DNA of 64,000 nt from Gemmatimonadota bacterium. Its GTDB lineage: Bacteria; Gemmatimonadota; Gemmatimonadetes; Gemmatimonadales; Gemmatimonadaceae. The stretch is taken from contig JAJPIM010000023.1 of the NCBI GenBank assembly GCA_021324775.1, positions 150,644 through 214,643 on the forward strand, given 5' to 3'. Of this stretch, positions 18,270 to 27,447 are shown in pieces. Positions within the stretch are counted from its first letter, which is position 1, and every line of letters begins with the position of its first letter. The notes beneath the pieces are model-generated. The model saw only the letters and a program-made list of their open reading frames with translations. It was not told where the DNA came from and did no database searches. Made by a program: the position numbers and the translations under genes.

Positions 18270-18635
18270 CATCACCCGGCGCGGCACCTGGATTGGCTCA
18301 GCGAGGTGCGGTGACCAGCCGATGATTCCCTTGTGTCAGACGGTACGGCGGGCCGGTCGCGACCGGCCCCTACCAGGGACGAATCCGTAGGCACCGCAGG
18401 CGGCCGTTCTGGGGGGAATCACAGCATCTCGTGATTCTGGGGAGAATCACAGCATCTGGTGCGGGATCTGTTTGGGGGCCGTTGCCCAACAGGGCGACCT
18501 ACGGTTCGCGAACGGCCCCCGCTGCGTAGTGCTGCGGCATCGGGCGCGGCACCTGGATTGGCTCGGCGAGGTGCGGTGAGGAGCCGATGATTCCCGTGTG
18601 TCAGACGGTACGGCGGGCCGGTCGCGACCGGTACA
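18270..18635. repeat. Intergenic palindromic repeat elements, copies B1 (partial) and B2
   Basis: Most of the 524-bp spacer between the NUDIX and exonuclease genes is repeat. B1 has the signature CACCTGGATTGGCTC and a perfect 20-bp palindrome at 18350-18369 followed by CCCTACCAGGGACGA. B2 follows directly: two copies of a GGGGAATCACAGCATCT-like block near 18414-18460, the GGGGGCCGTT/AACGGCCCCC hairpin (18474-18483, 18511-18520), the same spacer signature, and a truncated core palindrome CCGGTCGCGACCGG at 18618-18631, where similarity to the other copies stops. The order of modules matches copy A at 13971. The remaining ~120 bp to the exonuclease start hold no recognised feature. Confidence 0.7.
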
Positions 18636-18758
18636 TGTAATTGGGGATCATGATGGCCGCGCGCCCTGTCTTGTCGTGCAGCCCCAGAGTGTACTGAATT
18701 TCGCTTCGACTCGTTCACCGATGCGAAATTATCCTGATCCTCTTCCGCCCACTCCGAA

Positions 18759-19529
18759 ATGCGCATCGCGACCTACAACGTCAACGGCGTCAACGGGCGT
18801 CTCCCCAATCTCCTCGCATGGCTGGGTGAGACATCGCCCGACGTCGTCTGCCTGCAGGAGCTCAAGGCACCACAGGAAAAATTCCCGGCCATCGCCATCC
18901 GCGACGCGGGTTACGACGCTGTCTGGCACGGGCAGAAGAGTTGGAACGGAGTGGCGATCCTCACGCGCGGCGCCGAGGCGACCGAGTCCCGCCGGGTTTT
19001 GCCGGGCGACCTTGAAGACCTGCACAGCCGATACATCGAGGCGGTGATCGGCGGCATCGTCGTGGGTTGCCTCTATCTCCCCAACGGCAACCCGGCGCCG
19101 GGCCCCAAGTTCGACTACAAGCTCCGCTGGTTCCAACGCCTCGAGGAGCACGCGAGGTCGCTCCTGGCCTCAGGCGCGCCCGTGGTCCTCGCGGGCGACT
19201 ACAACGTCATGCCCACCGATCTCGACGTGTACAAGCCGGAGAAATGGGTGAACGACGCGCTCTTCCGGCCGGAAGTACGCGAGGCCTACGCCCGGCTCGT
19301 CTCGCAAGGCTGGACCGACGCCATCCGGACGCTCCACCCAGGCGAGCGGATCTACACGTTCTGGGACTACTTCCGGAACGCGTTCGGCCGTGACGCAGGC
19401 CTTCGCATCGATCATTTTCTGCTGAGTCCCGTCCTGGCGAAACGCCTGACGGCTGCAGGCGTCGACCGCGAGTTCCGCGGGCGTGAAAAGGCGTCCGACC
19501 ACGCGCCGGTCTGGATCGAACTCGCGTAG
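18759..19529 (+). CDS. xth: Exodeoxyribonuclease III
   Basis: A 256-residue enzyme of the ExoIII/AP endonuclease family, which incises abasic sites and removes 3'-blocking groups in base-excision repair. Signature residues are Asn7-Asn9 in 'TYNVNG', the metal ligand Glu34 in 'CLQELK', 'GDYNV' with Asp147 and Asn149, and the C-terminal 'SDHAPV' with Asp247 and His248. 'YTFWDY' and 'LRIDHFLLS' are also standard. The length is typical. The ATG at 18759 starts exactly at the first beta strand. It is a single gene, separated by 114 bp from the ADOP permease downstream, with a weak 8-bp inverted repeat (19580-19587 / 19600-19607) between them. Confidence 0.94.
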   Translation: MRIATYNVNGVNGRLPNLLAWLGETSPDVVCLQELKAPQEKFPAIAIRDAGYDAVWHGQKSWNGVAILTRGAEATESRRVLPGDLEDLHSRYIEAVIGGIVVGCLYLPNGNPAPGPKFDYKLRWFQRLEEHARSLLASGAPVVLAGDYNVMPTDLDVYKPEKWVNDALFRPEVREAYARLVSQGWTDAIRTLHPGERIYTFWDYFRNAFGRDAGLRIDHFLLSPVLAKRLTAAGVDREFRGREKASDHAPVWIELA

Positions 19530-19643
19530 CCGCGCAAACCATCCGCCCGGTCCGGCCCTTCCAAGATCCGGGGCCATTCGGCCTGAAACCTGCCGCGCCT
19601 TCAGGCCCGTACTGCAACTGAACCACACCTAGAGGAAGGGAGC

Positions 19644-22073
19644 GTGCGTATGCCGGATTGGCTCGCCGAGCTGCCGCAGAATCTCTCGTACAGTCTCCGC
19701 ACGCTCCGCCTCAACGCGGGCTTCGCCGCCGTCGCGCTGCTCACACTGGCACTGGCGATCGGCGCCAACACCGCGATTTTCAGCGTGACCAATGCCGTGC
19801 TCCTGCAGCCGCCACCGTACGGGCAGCCCGGCCGCCTCGTCGCGGTGTATGAGAACAACCTCCCAACTCAGACACCCCGGAGCCAGCTCTCCGCCGCCGA
19901 CATCGTCGACTACAGCGCCGCCCAACGCTCGCTCACTGGCCTCGCCGCTTTCTCCGGCGGACTGTACACGTACACCAACCCGCCCGCCGATCCGATGGTG
20001 CTCTTTGGGCTGGAAGTCTCCGCCAACATGTTCGGCGTGGTGCAGGAGGGTGCGCTCCACGGCCGGACATTCGCGGCCGATGAGGACTCGCCGGCAAAGA
20101 AGCACGTCGCGATCATCTCGTACAGTTTCTGGCAACGCGCGTTCGGCGCCAACCCCAATGTGGTTGGACGCAACATCACGCTCAACGGCGAATCCTACAC
20201 CGTCGTTGGTGTCATGCCGCAGGGCTTCAGCCTCGGGTATCGCGAGGACGTCTGGCTTCCACTCGACCTGTCACCGGTGCTCGCGGACGCCAACCGCGCT
20301 CGCAAGTTCCACAATCTCCTGGCTATCGGGCGGCTGCGGCCCGGCGCCACGGTATCTTCGGCGAGCGCTGACTTGCTCAGCATCGCCCACCGCCTCGAGA
20401 AGGCATATCCAGAAGCCAACACCGGACATCTCGTCACGGTGATGCCTTTGCAGCGGGCGATGACCGGCGACCTCCGCCCCGCCATCCTGCTCCTCGCTGC
20501 GGCCGCCGCGCTCGTCCTGCTCGTCGCCTGCGCGAATATCACCAATGTCACGCTGGCCCGGACGATGGCGCGGCGGCGCGAGATGGCCGTGCGAGCGGCG
20601 ATTGGCGCCGGCCGCGGACGGCTCGTTCGCCAGCTGCTCACCGAGAGTGTCCTGCTCGCTCTGGCCGGTGGCATCCTCGGCTTCGCGGTTGCTTCCATCG
20701 GCACCCGGTTCTTGCTGTCGCTGAGTCCTGGCACGCTGCCGCCAATCGTGCACGTGTCCATCGGCGGCACGGTGCTGCTCTTCGCGACGATCGTATCGCT
20801 ATGCACCGGCGTTGCGTTCGGGCTCATTCCCGCGCTCGACGGCTCGCGGGCCGAACTGCACGAGGCGCTCAAGACCGGCGGCCGCGCCACCGGTGGCGGA
20901 GGTGGTGTGCGCCGGATCCTCGTGGTCGCACAAGTGGCGCTCGCGATGGTGATGCTCGTGGGCGCCGGCCTGCTCGTCCGGAGCTTCGACGCGCTCGAGC
21001 GCGCTGGCATGGGTTTCAGCCCCGGCCACGTCCTGACCGCGCAGCTCGTCGTCCACGGTCACCAATACGACTCTCTGGCCGTCGCCAATCAGTTCTACAA
21101 CGGTATCTTTGCCAAGCTTCGCGCTACACCGGGAGTCGAGGCGGCCGGCGCGGTGAGCAGCCTACCCATGCGGGGCAGCGCGACCTGCAGTCTCATGGTC
21201 GAGCGGCACCCGGTACCACCGGGCGTTCTGCCCGCCGTGCACTGTATGGGTGCCCGGGGCAGCTACTTCGAAGCGCTCCGCGTGCCACTCGTGCGCGGCC
21301 GGTTCTTCGGCGAGACGGATCTGCCTGGCAACCCGGTGGCCGTTCTGATCAACGAGACCATGGCCCGGCGCTTCTGGCCCGGGGAAGACCCGGTCGGCCA
21401 ACGCCTGCGGCTCGGGCCCGATCCGGCGACTCCGTGGGAAACGGTCGTCGGCGTGGTCGGTGACATGCGCTACGAAGGACTGGGCCAGGATCCGGCTCCA
21501 ACGGCCGTCGAATTCGACGAACAGCAACCCTGGGGATCGCTCGCAATCGTGGTCCGCACCGCCGGGGACCCCACAAGCGCCGCGGGTGCACTGCGCAGGG
21601 CGCTGCACGAGACCGATCCCACGATCGGCGTACAGGATGTCCGGCCGATGGACGACATCCTCGGCTCGAGCCTCGCCGCCCGTCGTTTCGCCATGGCGCT
21701 CATCTCGGCATTCGCGTTCGTCGCGCTCGCTCTGGCCGCGATCGGTGTGTACGGTGTGCTGGCATACTCGGTCACGTCACGGACACGAGAGTTCGGGATC
21801 CGCATGGCGCTGGGCGCGAGTACGCAAAGCGTGCTCGGTCTCGTCCTCCGCCAGGGGCTCGGATGGTCGCTCATCGGACTCGCGCTCGGCGCCGCCGGCG
21901 CGTTCGTGGCGGGCCGGTCTCTGCGCGCCTACCTGTTCGGGATCCAGGCCACCGACGCGGTCACCTTCGCAGCCGTCGCCTGTGGGCTGCTCGCCGCGGT
22001 CGCGGCGGCATGCATCGTCCCTGCCCGCCGGGCCGTTCGGGTGGACCCGATGCAGGCCATGCGCGAGGACTGA
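19644..22073 (+). CDS. ADOP-type ABC transporter permease (MacB/FtsX-like), stand-alone
   Basis: An 809-residue inner-membrane protein. The start is a GTG with GGAAGGGAG upstream (an ATG two codons later is equally possible). A first transmembrane helix (~25-47, 'AVALLTLALAIGANTAIFSVTNAVLL') is followed by a MacB-type periplasmic domain (~50-250), an FtsX unit with three helices (~275-410), a second helix plus periplasmic domain (~430-660), and a second FtsX unit (~690-800). The conserved 'RREMAVRAAIGAGRGRLVRQLLTES' and 'RTREFGIRMALGASTQSVLGLVLRQG' coupling segments are present. Unlike the permeases at 31435 and 52604 it lacks the long cytoplasmic N-terminus and has no PadR gene or ATPase next to it. 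The substrate is unknown; the family is linked to efflux or lipoprotein-type transport. Confidence 0.9.
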   Translation: MRMPDWLAELPQNLSYSLRTLRLNAGFAAVALLTLALAIGANTAIFSVTNAVLLQPPPYGQPGRLVAVYENNLPTQTPRSQLSAADIVDYSAAQRSLTGLAAFSGGLYTYTNPPADPMVLFGLEVSANMFGVVQEGALHGRTFAADEDSPAKKHVAIISYSFWQRAFGANPNVVGRNITLNGESYTVVGVMPQGFSLGYREDVWLPLDLSPVLADANRARKFHNLLAIGRLRPGATVSSASADLLSIAHRLEKAYPEANTGHLVTVMPLQRAMTGDLRPAILLLAAAAALVLLVACANITNVTLARTMARRREMAVRAAIGAGRGRLVRQLLTESVLLALAGGILGFAVASIGTRFLLSLSPGTLPPIVHVSIGGTVLLFATIVSLCTGVAFGLIPALDGSRAELHEALKTGGRATGGGGGVRRILVVAQVALAMVMLVGAGLLVRSFDALERAGMGFSPGHVLTAQLVVHGHQYDSLAVANQFYNGIFAKLRATPGVEAAGAVSSLPMRGSATCSLMVERHPVPPGVLPAVHCMGARGSYFEALRVPLVRGRFFGETDLPGNPVAVLINETMARRFWPGEDPVGQRLRLGPDPATPWETVVGVVGDMRYEGLGQDPAPTAVEFDEQQPWGSLAIVVRTAGDPTSAAGALRRALHETDPTIGVQDVRPMDDILGSSLAARRFAMALISAFAFVALALAAIGVYGVLAYSVTSRTREFGIRMALGASTQSVLGLVLRQGLGWSLIGLALGAAGAFVAGRSLRAYLFGIQATDAVTFAAVACGLLAAVAAACIVPARRAVRVDPMQAMRED

Positions 22074-22217
22074 GGCCCGGGGATCGAGGGCGCCGCCGCG
22101 GCCAACGGTGGCCGCGGGCAGCGGAACTATCACAGTCGTGCCGCCGCTGTTTGCGAGGGGACGGCAGGGCCCCCTTATTTAGGTCGTTGACTCTTCTTTG
22201 AAGCCGAGACGACCCCC

Positions 22218-23237
22218 ATGCCTGCAACGCAATCCCTGCCCACGGACCGTGCCTCAATGCAGGCCGAGTCCCGCCTTCCGAATCTGGCCGAACTGGAGGC
22301 CGCCACGACGCTGGTCTACGCGGTCATGCCTGCCACGCCGCAGTTCCGCTGGCCGCTGCTCGAACGCCGCACCGGCCTCGAGCTGTGGGCCAAACACGAG
22401 AATTACACCCCGCTGGGCGCGTTCAAGATGCGCGGTGGTCTCGTGTACTTCGATCAGTTGCGCCGCGCCCAGCCGGACACCGAGTGCGTGGTCTGCGCTA
22501 CCCGCGGCAACCACGGGCAATCGGTGGCGCTCGCCGCGCGCCGCTGCGGCTTCCGCGTGATCGCGGTCGTGCCTCACGGCAACAGCGTCGAGAAGAACGC
22601 CGCCATGCGCGCGCTGGGCGCCGAGTTGATCGAATCGGGTGATGATTTCCAGGCATCGGCGGAGACGGCGGCCTCACTCGCGGAAGAACACGGCTGGCAT
22701 CCCGTCCCGTCGTTTCACATGCTGCTCGTCCGTGGTGTTGGCACCTACGGACTGGAACTCTTCCGCGCGGCTCCTGATCTCGACACAGTCTACGTCCCGA
22801 TCGGGCTCGGCTCCGGCATCTGCGGCGTCATGGCCGCCCGTGATGCTCTCGGTCTCTCCACGAAGGTGGTCGGCGTAGTCTCGGACGGGGCACCCGCGTA
22901 CGCGCTGTCGTTCGCCGCGCGGCGTGTCGTAGAACACGACGTCTCGACCCGCATCTCCGACGGGATGTCCTGCCGCACACCGCACCCCGATGCGCTGCCC
23001 TTCATCCTCCGTGGTGCCGACCACATCGTCCGCGTGACCGATGACGAAGTCGAATCCGCCATGCGCGCCCTCTTCGCCGATACCCACACGGTGGCCGAAG
23101 GCGCCGGAGCGGCCCCTCTCGCCGCGCTTCTGCAAGAGCGCGACTCCCTGCGCGGGCGCAAGGCCGGCATCGTCATTTCCGGCGGAAACGTGGATACGAA
23201 TGTCTACGCGCGAGTGCTGAGAGGGCCCCTCGCATAG
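22218..23237 (+). CDS. Threonine/serine dehydratase-like PLP enzyme
   Basis: A 339-residue fold-type II PLP enzyme. The Schiff-base lysine is Lys70 in 'GAFKMRGG', followed by the 'ATRGNHGQSVALAARRCG' substrate loop, the phosphate-binding 'GLGSGI' and 'ISGGNVD', all as in L-threonine dehydratases and related serine racemase/dehydratase enzymes. There is no C-terminal ACT-type regulatory domain, so it is the catabolic or unregulated short form rather than biosynthetic IlvA. The ATG at 22218 has no evident Shine-Dalgarno; an ATG at 22257 ('MQAESRLPNL') is an alternative that keeps the whole fold. A substrate other than threonine (e.g. 3-hydroxyaspartate or serine) cannot be excluded. Confidence 0.85.
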   Translation: MPATQSLPTDRASMQAESRLPNLAELEAATTLVYAVMPATPQFRWPLLERRTGLELWAKHENYTPLGAFKMRGGLVYFDQLRRAQPDTECVVCATRGNHGQSVALAARRCGFRVIAVVPHGNSVEKNAAMRALGAELIESGDDFQASAETAASLAEEHGWHPVPSFHMLLVRGVGTYGLELFRAAPDLDTVYVPIGLGSGICGVMAARDALGLSTKVVGVVSDGAPAYALSFAARRVVEHDVSTRISDGMSCRTPHPDALPFILRGADHIVRVTDDEVESAMRALFADTHTVAEGAGAAPLAALLQERDSLRGRKAGIVISGGNVDTNVYARVLRGPLA

Positions 23238-23400
23238 CTTGCCGGCACGCGTGCCAGCTCATCGGGCTCCTGCACGCGATGCCTTCATTAGAGAGCGGAT
23301 AGGGCCCGGCGGTCGCGGGAGCGGACGCCGGGGCACGGTGATCCACTGCACGGGCGCGGACCGGTCAAACGAACTCAGTACTTTGGGGGTATTAGCCATC

Positions 23401-24519
23401 ATGTGGGGTAACGCACGGCGTAACGCACGGCGTAGTGTACGGCCCACCGCGTCCGTCTCGGCTCGTGCGAGAGCCGGCGCGGCGCTCGCCATGGCGTACG
23501 CGATCACCCTCCCGTTGGCGTTCACCGCATGCTCGTCGAATTCGACGGCGCCTCCCTCCGGCAGCATCGTGCTCTGGGTCGCGAACTCCGGTCTCACCAA
23601 GACCGGCAGCGCCACGGATGCCGCGAACGCCAACTCGATCCTGGGTTACACGGCCAGCCAGATCGCGACCGGCACCACGGCAGCACCGGCCGTCAAGCTG
23701 ATCACCAACAGCGGAAACGGCGGCATCGCACTGGACGCCGCCGGCAATCTCTGGGTGACTGATCCGCCCAACAATGCGATCGCGGAGTATACAGCCGCTC
23801 AGCTCAAGAAGAGCGGACAGCCCAAGCCCAACGTCGTGATTTCCGCCGACGCCAACGGTTCGCTCGACTCGCCGGAAGCGCTCGCCATGGATGGCAGCGG
23901 CAATCTGTGGGTCGCGAACAGCGCTGCCGCCGGTTCCGGTGCCAACACGGTCGTCGAATTCACTGCGAGCCAACTCTCTGCATCCGGAAGCCCCAAGCCC
24001 GCCGTCCGTCTGGCCTCCAACGCCGGCTCGATCAACAACCCTCAGGGCATCGCGTTCGACCCGAAGGGCAATCTGTGGGTCAGCGACTCCGGAGCCGTGA
24101 GGGAGTTCTCGACGACTCAGCTCGGCGCGTCAGGGGCGCCCGCGCCGGCGGTCACGATCGGCGACGACGGACTCGGCTCGCTCAACGGACCCGAAGGGAT
24201 CACCTTCGACGCACAGGGCAATCTCTGGGTCGCCGTTTTCTTCAGCAACCTCGTGGTCGGATTCTCGAGCAGCCAGCTCGCGGTATCGGGCAACCCGGTT
24301 CCCGCCGTCATCGTGCGCAGTGGCGACCAGAGCGCTCTGAACAACCCCTGCGGCCTCGCGTTCGACGCCACGGGCAATCTCTGGGTGTCGAATCTCGCGA
24401 CGAGCTGGCTGCTCAAATTCGTCGCCAAGGAGTTGACATCCCCCTCATCACCAAAGCCAGTCGTATTCGTCGCCAGCGGATCGCTCGTCTCGCCCTGCGC
24501 GCTGGTATACGTGCGGTAA
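23401..24519 (+). CDS. NHL/SMP-30-like beta-propeller lipoprotein or secreted protein
   Basis: A 372-residue protein. The ATG at 23401 has a GGGGG-containing ribosome binding region upstream; the earlier in-frame TTG (23239) would overlap the dehydratase end and was rejected. A basic N-terminus and hydrophobic stretch (~26-42) end in 'LAFTACSSNS', a likely but imperfect lipobox. The rest is a six-bladed propeller in which every blade carries 'GNLWV' ('DAAGNLWVTDPPNNAIAEYT', 'DGSGNLWVANSA', 'DPKGNLWVSDSG', 'DAQGNLWVAVFF', 'DATGNLWVSNLA'), interleaved with 'SQL..SG.P.PAV.I' strands. The function is unknown, probably surface-exposed binding. It is the first of two consecutive propeller genes on this strand. 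Confidence 0.78.
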   Translation: MWGNARRNARRSVRPTASVSARARAGAALAMAYAITLPLAFTACSSNSTAPPSGSIVLWVANSGLTKTGSATDAANANSILGYTASQIATGTTAAPAVKLITNSGNGGIALDAAGNLWVTDPPNNAIAEYTAAQLKKSGQPKPNVVISADANGSLDSPEALAMDGSGNLWVANSAAAGSGANTVVEFTASQLSASGSPKPAVRLASNAGSINNPQGIAFDPKGNLWVSDSGAVREFSTTQLGASGAPAPAVTIGDDGLGSLNGPEGITFDAQGNLWVAVFFSNLVVGFSSSQLAVSGNPVPAVIVRSGDQSALNNPCGLAFDATGNLWVSNLATSWLLKFVAKELTSPSSPKPVVFVASGSLVSPCALVYVR

Positions 24520-25018
24520 CCTGCGGTAAGCTGCGATACCGTGCGGGAGAGCGCTACGAGGGGACGTAGCGCATCCGCACGTCGCCGCGGCGCGGCAAAG
24601 GACTCCGACGAGACCATAGCACGCGATGTCCGGTCGATCACATAGTGATTCACAATGACCGGATCAGCGAACCGCACGACCCACGCGCCCACCAGCACCA
24701 GTGCGGTCACGGCGACGCTCTTGAGCAGCCGGTTTGAAACCTGTCAAGCACCGTCTCCGTGGTGATGAGCGCCGCAACTGGTTCCGGATAGTCGAATCCC
24801 GGATAGTTGGACAGGGTACCGGGTTGAGAGGTTGCCGGAGGGACGGACGCGGTGCTAATGTGTGCCACGAAAACCCGGGCCGGATGTCCATTCCTTGATG
24901 TCCAAGCCCGCTGCACTGACCGCTGACGGCGCAGGTCTCCGCTATACTTCCGCCCCAACACCCGGGCGCCAGCGCCGGACGGCCCCGCAGCGTGTCACAT
25001 CCATCCGTCGGAGCGTCA
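24520..25018. other. Intergenic region, no gene recognised
   Basis: This ~500-bp stretch between the NHL and LVIVD propeller genes contains no reading frame with recognisable protein similarity on either strand and none of the palindromic repeat family. A TATACT hexamer at 24944-24949, about 70 bp before the LVIVD gene, could be a -10 box, but no convincing -35 box is spaced correctly. Confidence 0.4.
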
Positions 25019-27082
25019 ATGACAAGGCATAGAGTCGCGAGAGATATCACAGGTATCCGATCCACGAGCCATTCAGCCCGGTTGCTGGCGCTCGCGGCCT
25101 GCGCGGCTTCGGCCACGGCATGCGCTCACTCGGGGATGCCGGCCAATTCCGGCGCGTCGCCGGCCGCCGACATGTCGGTAAACGCACCGAGCCCGGATCC
25201 ACGCGTGGGTCTCAAAGCCGGCCTCTGGGACGCGGGCCAGGCGCAGTGGAATCTGCGGCTCCTCTCCAATTCTCGTCCGACTGGCAAGTTCCTCGGCGAA
25301 ACCAACTCCGACCTCGCCTTCTCCGGCCCATACGCGATCGAGGGCAGCTACAACGGCTTCCAGGTCTGGGATATCTCGAATCCCAGCGCGCCGACGCTCA
25401 AGACCGCGGAGTACTGCCCTGCGTCACAGAGCGACGTGTCGGTCTACAAGACGTTGCTCTTCGTGTCGGGCGAGGGAACTAGCGGCCGCATCGACTGCGG
25501 CGATCAGGGGGTCAAGGACACGGTCAGCGCCGCGCGCCTGCGCGGGATCCGCATCTTCGACATCAGCGATCTGGCACACCCGAAGAACGTCGCCAACGTC
25601 CAGACATGCCGTGGCTCGCACACGCACACGCTGGTGGTCGATCCCAACGACCACGACAATGTGTACATCTACGTCTCGGGTTCGGCCGGCGTCCGGTCGC
25701 CCAGCGAGCTTCCCGGCTGTGTCAGCGCCCGCCCCGAACAGGATCCCAACTCGTCGCTCTTCCGCATCGAGATCATCAAGGTGCCGCTCGCGCACCCGGA
25801 GCAAGCCGCGATCGTCAGCTCCGCCCACCTCTTCACCGGACTTGGCACACCCCAGTCACATGGTGAAGCCGCTGCCGATCGCGAGGCGGCCGCCGCCGAG
25901 CGGGCCAAGGGCAAGTTCACGGCGACGATCTTCGGCGACGAGACGGTGCTGCCCGAAGAGTTCATCAAGCCGGAGCTCGAGCAAATCGTGAAAGCCCGCG
26001 GGGGCACCGGCGCGGCGACGAGCGCCGACAGCGCCACACTGCGTCAGGCTGTCCAGGGCATTGTCAACAAGATGGTCGCCAGCCAATGCCCCGGATGCTC
26101 CGACAAGGGATTTACGCCGACGCAGTGCCACGACATCACCGTCTACCCATCGATCGGGTTGGCCGGCGGTGCATGCGAAGGCTACGGGATGCTGATCGAC
26201 ATCAAGGACCCGGCGCACCCGGTCCGGCTGGACGCGGTATCCGATTCGAACTTCTCGTACTGGCATTCCGCGACGTTCAACAACGACGGCACGAAGCTGC
26301 TCTTCTCCGATGAATGGGGTGGAGGCGGCCAGCCGAAGTGCCGCGCGACAGACCCGCACAACTGGGGCGCAGACGCGATCTTCACGATCCAGGGGCAGAA
26401 GCTGGTCTTCCAGAGCTACTACAAGATGCTGGCGCCGCAGACCCCCTACGAGAATTGCGTCGCCCACAACGGCTCGCTGATTCCGATTCCCGGCCGCGAC
26501 ATCATGGTGCAAGCCTGGTATCAGGGGGGCATCTCGGTGTTCGACTGGACAGACGCGGCGCACCCGAAGGAGATCGCGTTCTTCGACCGGGGCCCCGTGG
26601 ACTCGACCCGTCTTGCGGACGGCGGCGAATGGTCGGCCTACTGGTACAACGGCGTGATCGTCGGCTCGGAAATCGCGCGTGGCCTGGACGTCTGGGAGCT
26701 TTTGCCCAGTGGCCTGATCAGCAAGAACGAGATCGACGCCGCGAAGTCGGTGCACCTTCCCGAGCTCAATGTTCAGGGGCAGCCGAAGTACGTGTGGCCG
26801 CCCTCGTTTGCGCTGGCTCGCGCGTATGCCGACCAACTCGAGCGGTCGCAGGGCCTGAGCGCCGACCGGATCACCGCGATCCGCCAGGCGCTGGACGCCG
26901 CCGAGAAGGCATCAGGCGGCCAGCGTCACGACGCGCTGACGCAGCTCGCGACGCAAGTCGACGGTGATGCGGGCGGTGCCGGGGATGGTGCCAAGGTCAG
27001 GAAACTGGCCGATGCAGTCCGTCAGTTGTCATCGGCGCCAATGGCGTCCGCCGGAACGGCAAAGACGGCGGCGGGTGACTGA
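25019..27082 (+). CDS. LVIVD-repeat (propeller) lipoprotein
   Basis: A 687-residue exported protein. The ATG at 25019 with GGAG upstream is preferred over the in-frame GTG at 24992. The N-terminus has a basic region, a hydrophobic stretch and 'ASATACAHSG', a plausible lipobox. The body contains LVIVD-type blades such as 'AIEGSYNGFQVWDISNPSAPTLKTAEYC', 'GIRIFDISDLAHPKNVANVQTCRGSHTHTLVVDP', 'YGMLIDIKDPAHPVRLDAVSDSNFSYWHSATF' and 'GISVFDWTDAAHPKEIAFFDRGPV', i.e. 'G..V.DISDP..P..v'. A helical insert (~287-355) and a C-terminal helical tail (~600-687) flank the propeller. Such proteins are common in Gemmatimonadota and Acidobacteriota and have no established function. It ends just before a 20-bp-stem palindrome. 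Confidence 0.82.
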   Translation: MTRHRVARDITGIRSTSHSARLLALAACAASATACAHSGMPANSGASPAADMSVNAPSPDPRVGLKAGLWDAGQAQWNLRLLSNSRPTGKFLGETNSDLAFSGPYAIEGSYNGFQVWDISNPSAPTLKTAEYCPASQSDVSVYKTLLFVSGEGTSGRIDCGDQGVKDTVSAARLRGIRIFDISDLAHPKNVANVQTCRGSHTHTLVVDPNDHDNVYIYVSGSAGVRSPSELPGCVSARPEQDPNSSLFRIEIIKVPLAHPEQAAIVSSAHLFTGLGTPQSHGEAAADREAAAAERAKGKFTATIFGDETVLPEEFIKPELEQIVKARGGTGAATSADSATLRQAVQGIVNKMVASQCPGCSDKGFTPTQCHDITVYPSIGLAGGACEGYGMLIDIKDPAHPVRLDAVSDSNFSYWHSATFNNDGTKLLFSDEWGGGGQPKCRATDPHNWGADAIFTIQGQKLVFQSYYKMLAPQTPYENCVAHNGSLIPIPGRDIMVQAWYQGGISVFDWTDAAHPKEIAFFDRGPVDSTRLADGGEWSAYWYNGVIVGSEIARGLDVWELLPSGLISKNEIDAAKSVHLPELNVQGQPKYVWPPSFALARAYADQLERSQGLSADRITAIRQALDAAEKASGGQRHDALTQLATQVDGDAGGAGDGAKVRKLADAVRQLSSAPMASAGTAKTAAGD

Positions 27083-27105
27083 TCGCACCTGGTAGTGCCG
27101 GAGTG

Positions 27106-27151
27106 GTGATGCACAGAGGGGCCGGCTGAGACCGGCCCCTCTGTGCATCAC
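27106..27151. terminator. Perfect 20-bp-stem palindrome, likely bidirectional terminator or repeat remnant
   Basis: GTGATGCACAGAGGGGCCGG (27106-27125) is exactly complementary to 27132-27151, leaving a 6-nt loop. It starts 23 bp after the LVIVD stop codon. There is no U-tract. The central GGGGCCGG...CCGGCCCC resembles half-sites of the palindromic repeat family, so it may be a derived member of that family acting as a terminator. It abuts the hydrolase remnant that follows. Confidence 0.6.
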
Positions 27152-27427
27152 TGGCAACACATGGCGACCCTTGAAGCCTCATCCGAGACATCAGCGGGCC
27201 TCGGCCTCGACTTCGCGATCCCGATGTTCTTCTTTCAGGGGGCCGAAGACTTCACGACGCCCACTGCACTCGCACGCCAGTACCTCGATGAACTCAGAGC
27301 CCCGCAAAAAGCCTTCGTTCCAATCGAAGGCGGCGGGCACTTCGCGATGTTCATGAAGCCGGATCAGTTCCTGAAGGAGCTCGTCACCCGTGTCCGGCCG
27401 TTGGCCGTTGCCCCCTCGGCAAACTGA
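27143..27427 (+). pseudogene. Truncated alpha/beta-hydrolase (proline iminopeptidase-like) C-terminus
   Basis: The frame encodes 94 residues matching only the last third of an alpha/beta hydrolase: 'FAIPMFFFQGAEDFTTPTALARQYLDELRAPQKAFVPIEGGGHFAMFMKPDQF'. This contains the acid residue (Asp in GAEDFTTP) and the His (GGGHFAMF) of the triad, but no nucleophile elbow, oxyanion loop or N-terminal half. The first residues are encoded inside the right arm of the palindrome at 27106-27151, so the 5' part was lost or replaced up to that point. No ribosome binding site precedes it. It is almost certainly a gene remnant. Confidence 0.7.
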
Positions 27428-27447
27428 CGACGGTAGGGGGACTCTTG

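Noticed and set aside
19580..19607. Terminator between exonuclease III and the ADOP gene
   Set aside because: The 8-bp stem with a 12-nt loop and no U-tract is too weak to call; such short inverted repeats are frequent in this GC-rich DNA.
22218..23237. Assignment as biosynthetic IlvA
   Set aside because: There is no C-terminal regulatory domain and no branched-chain amino-acid genes nearby; only the catalytic dehydratase-type fold is supported.
24664..25116. A 150-codon minus-strand frame in the spacer before the LVIVD gene
   Set aside because: No ribosome binding site, a low-complexity Arg/Ser/Cys-rich product, and overlap with the LVIVD start.
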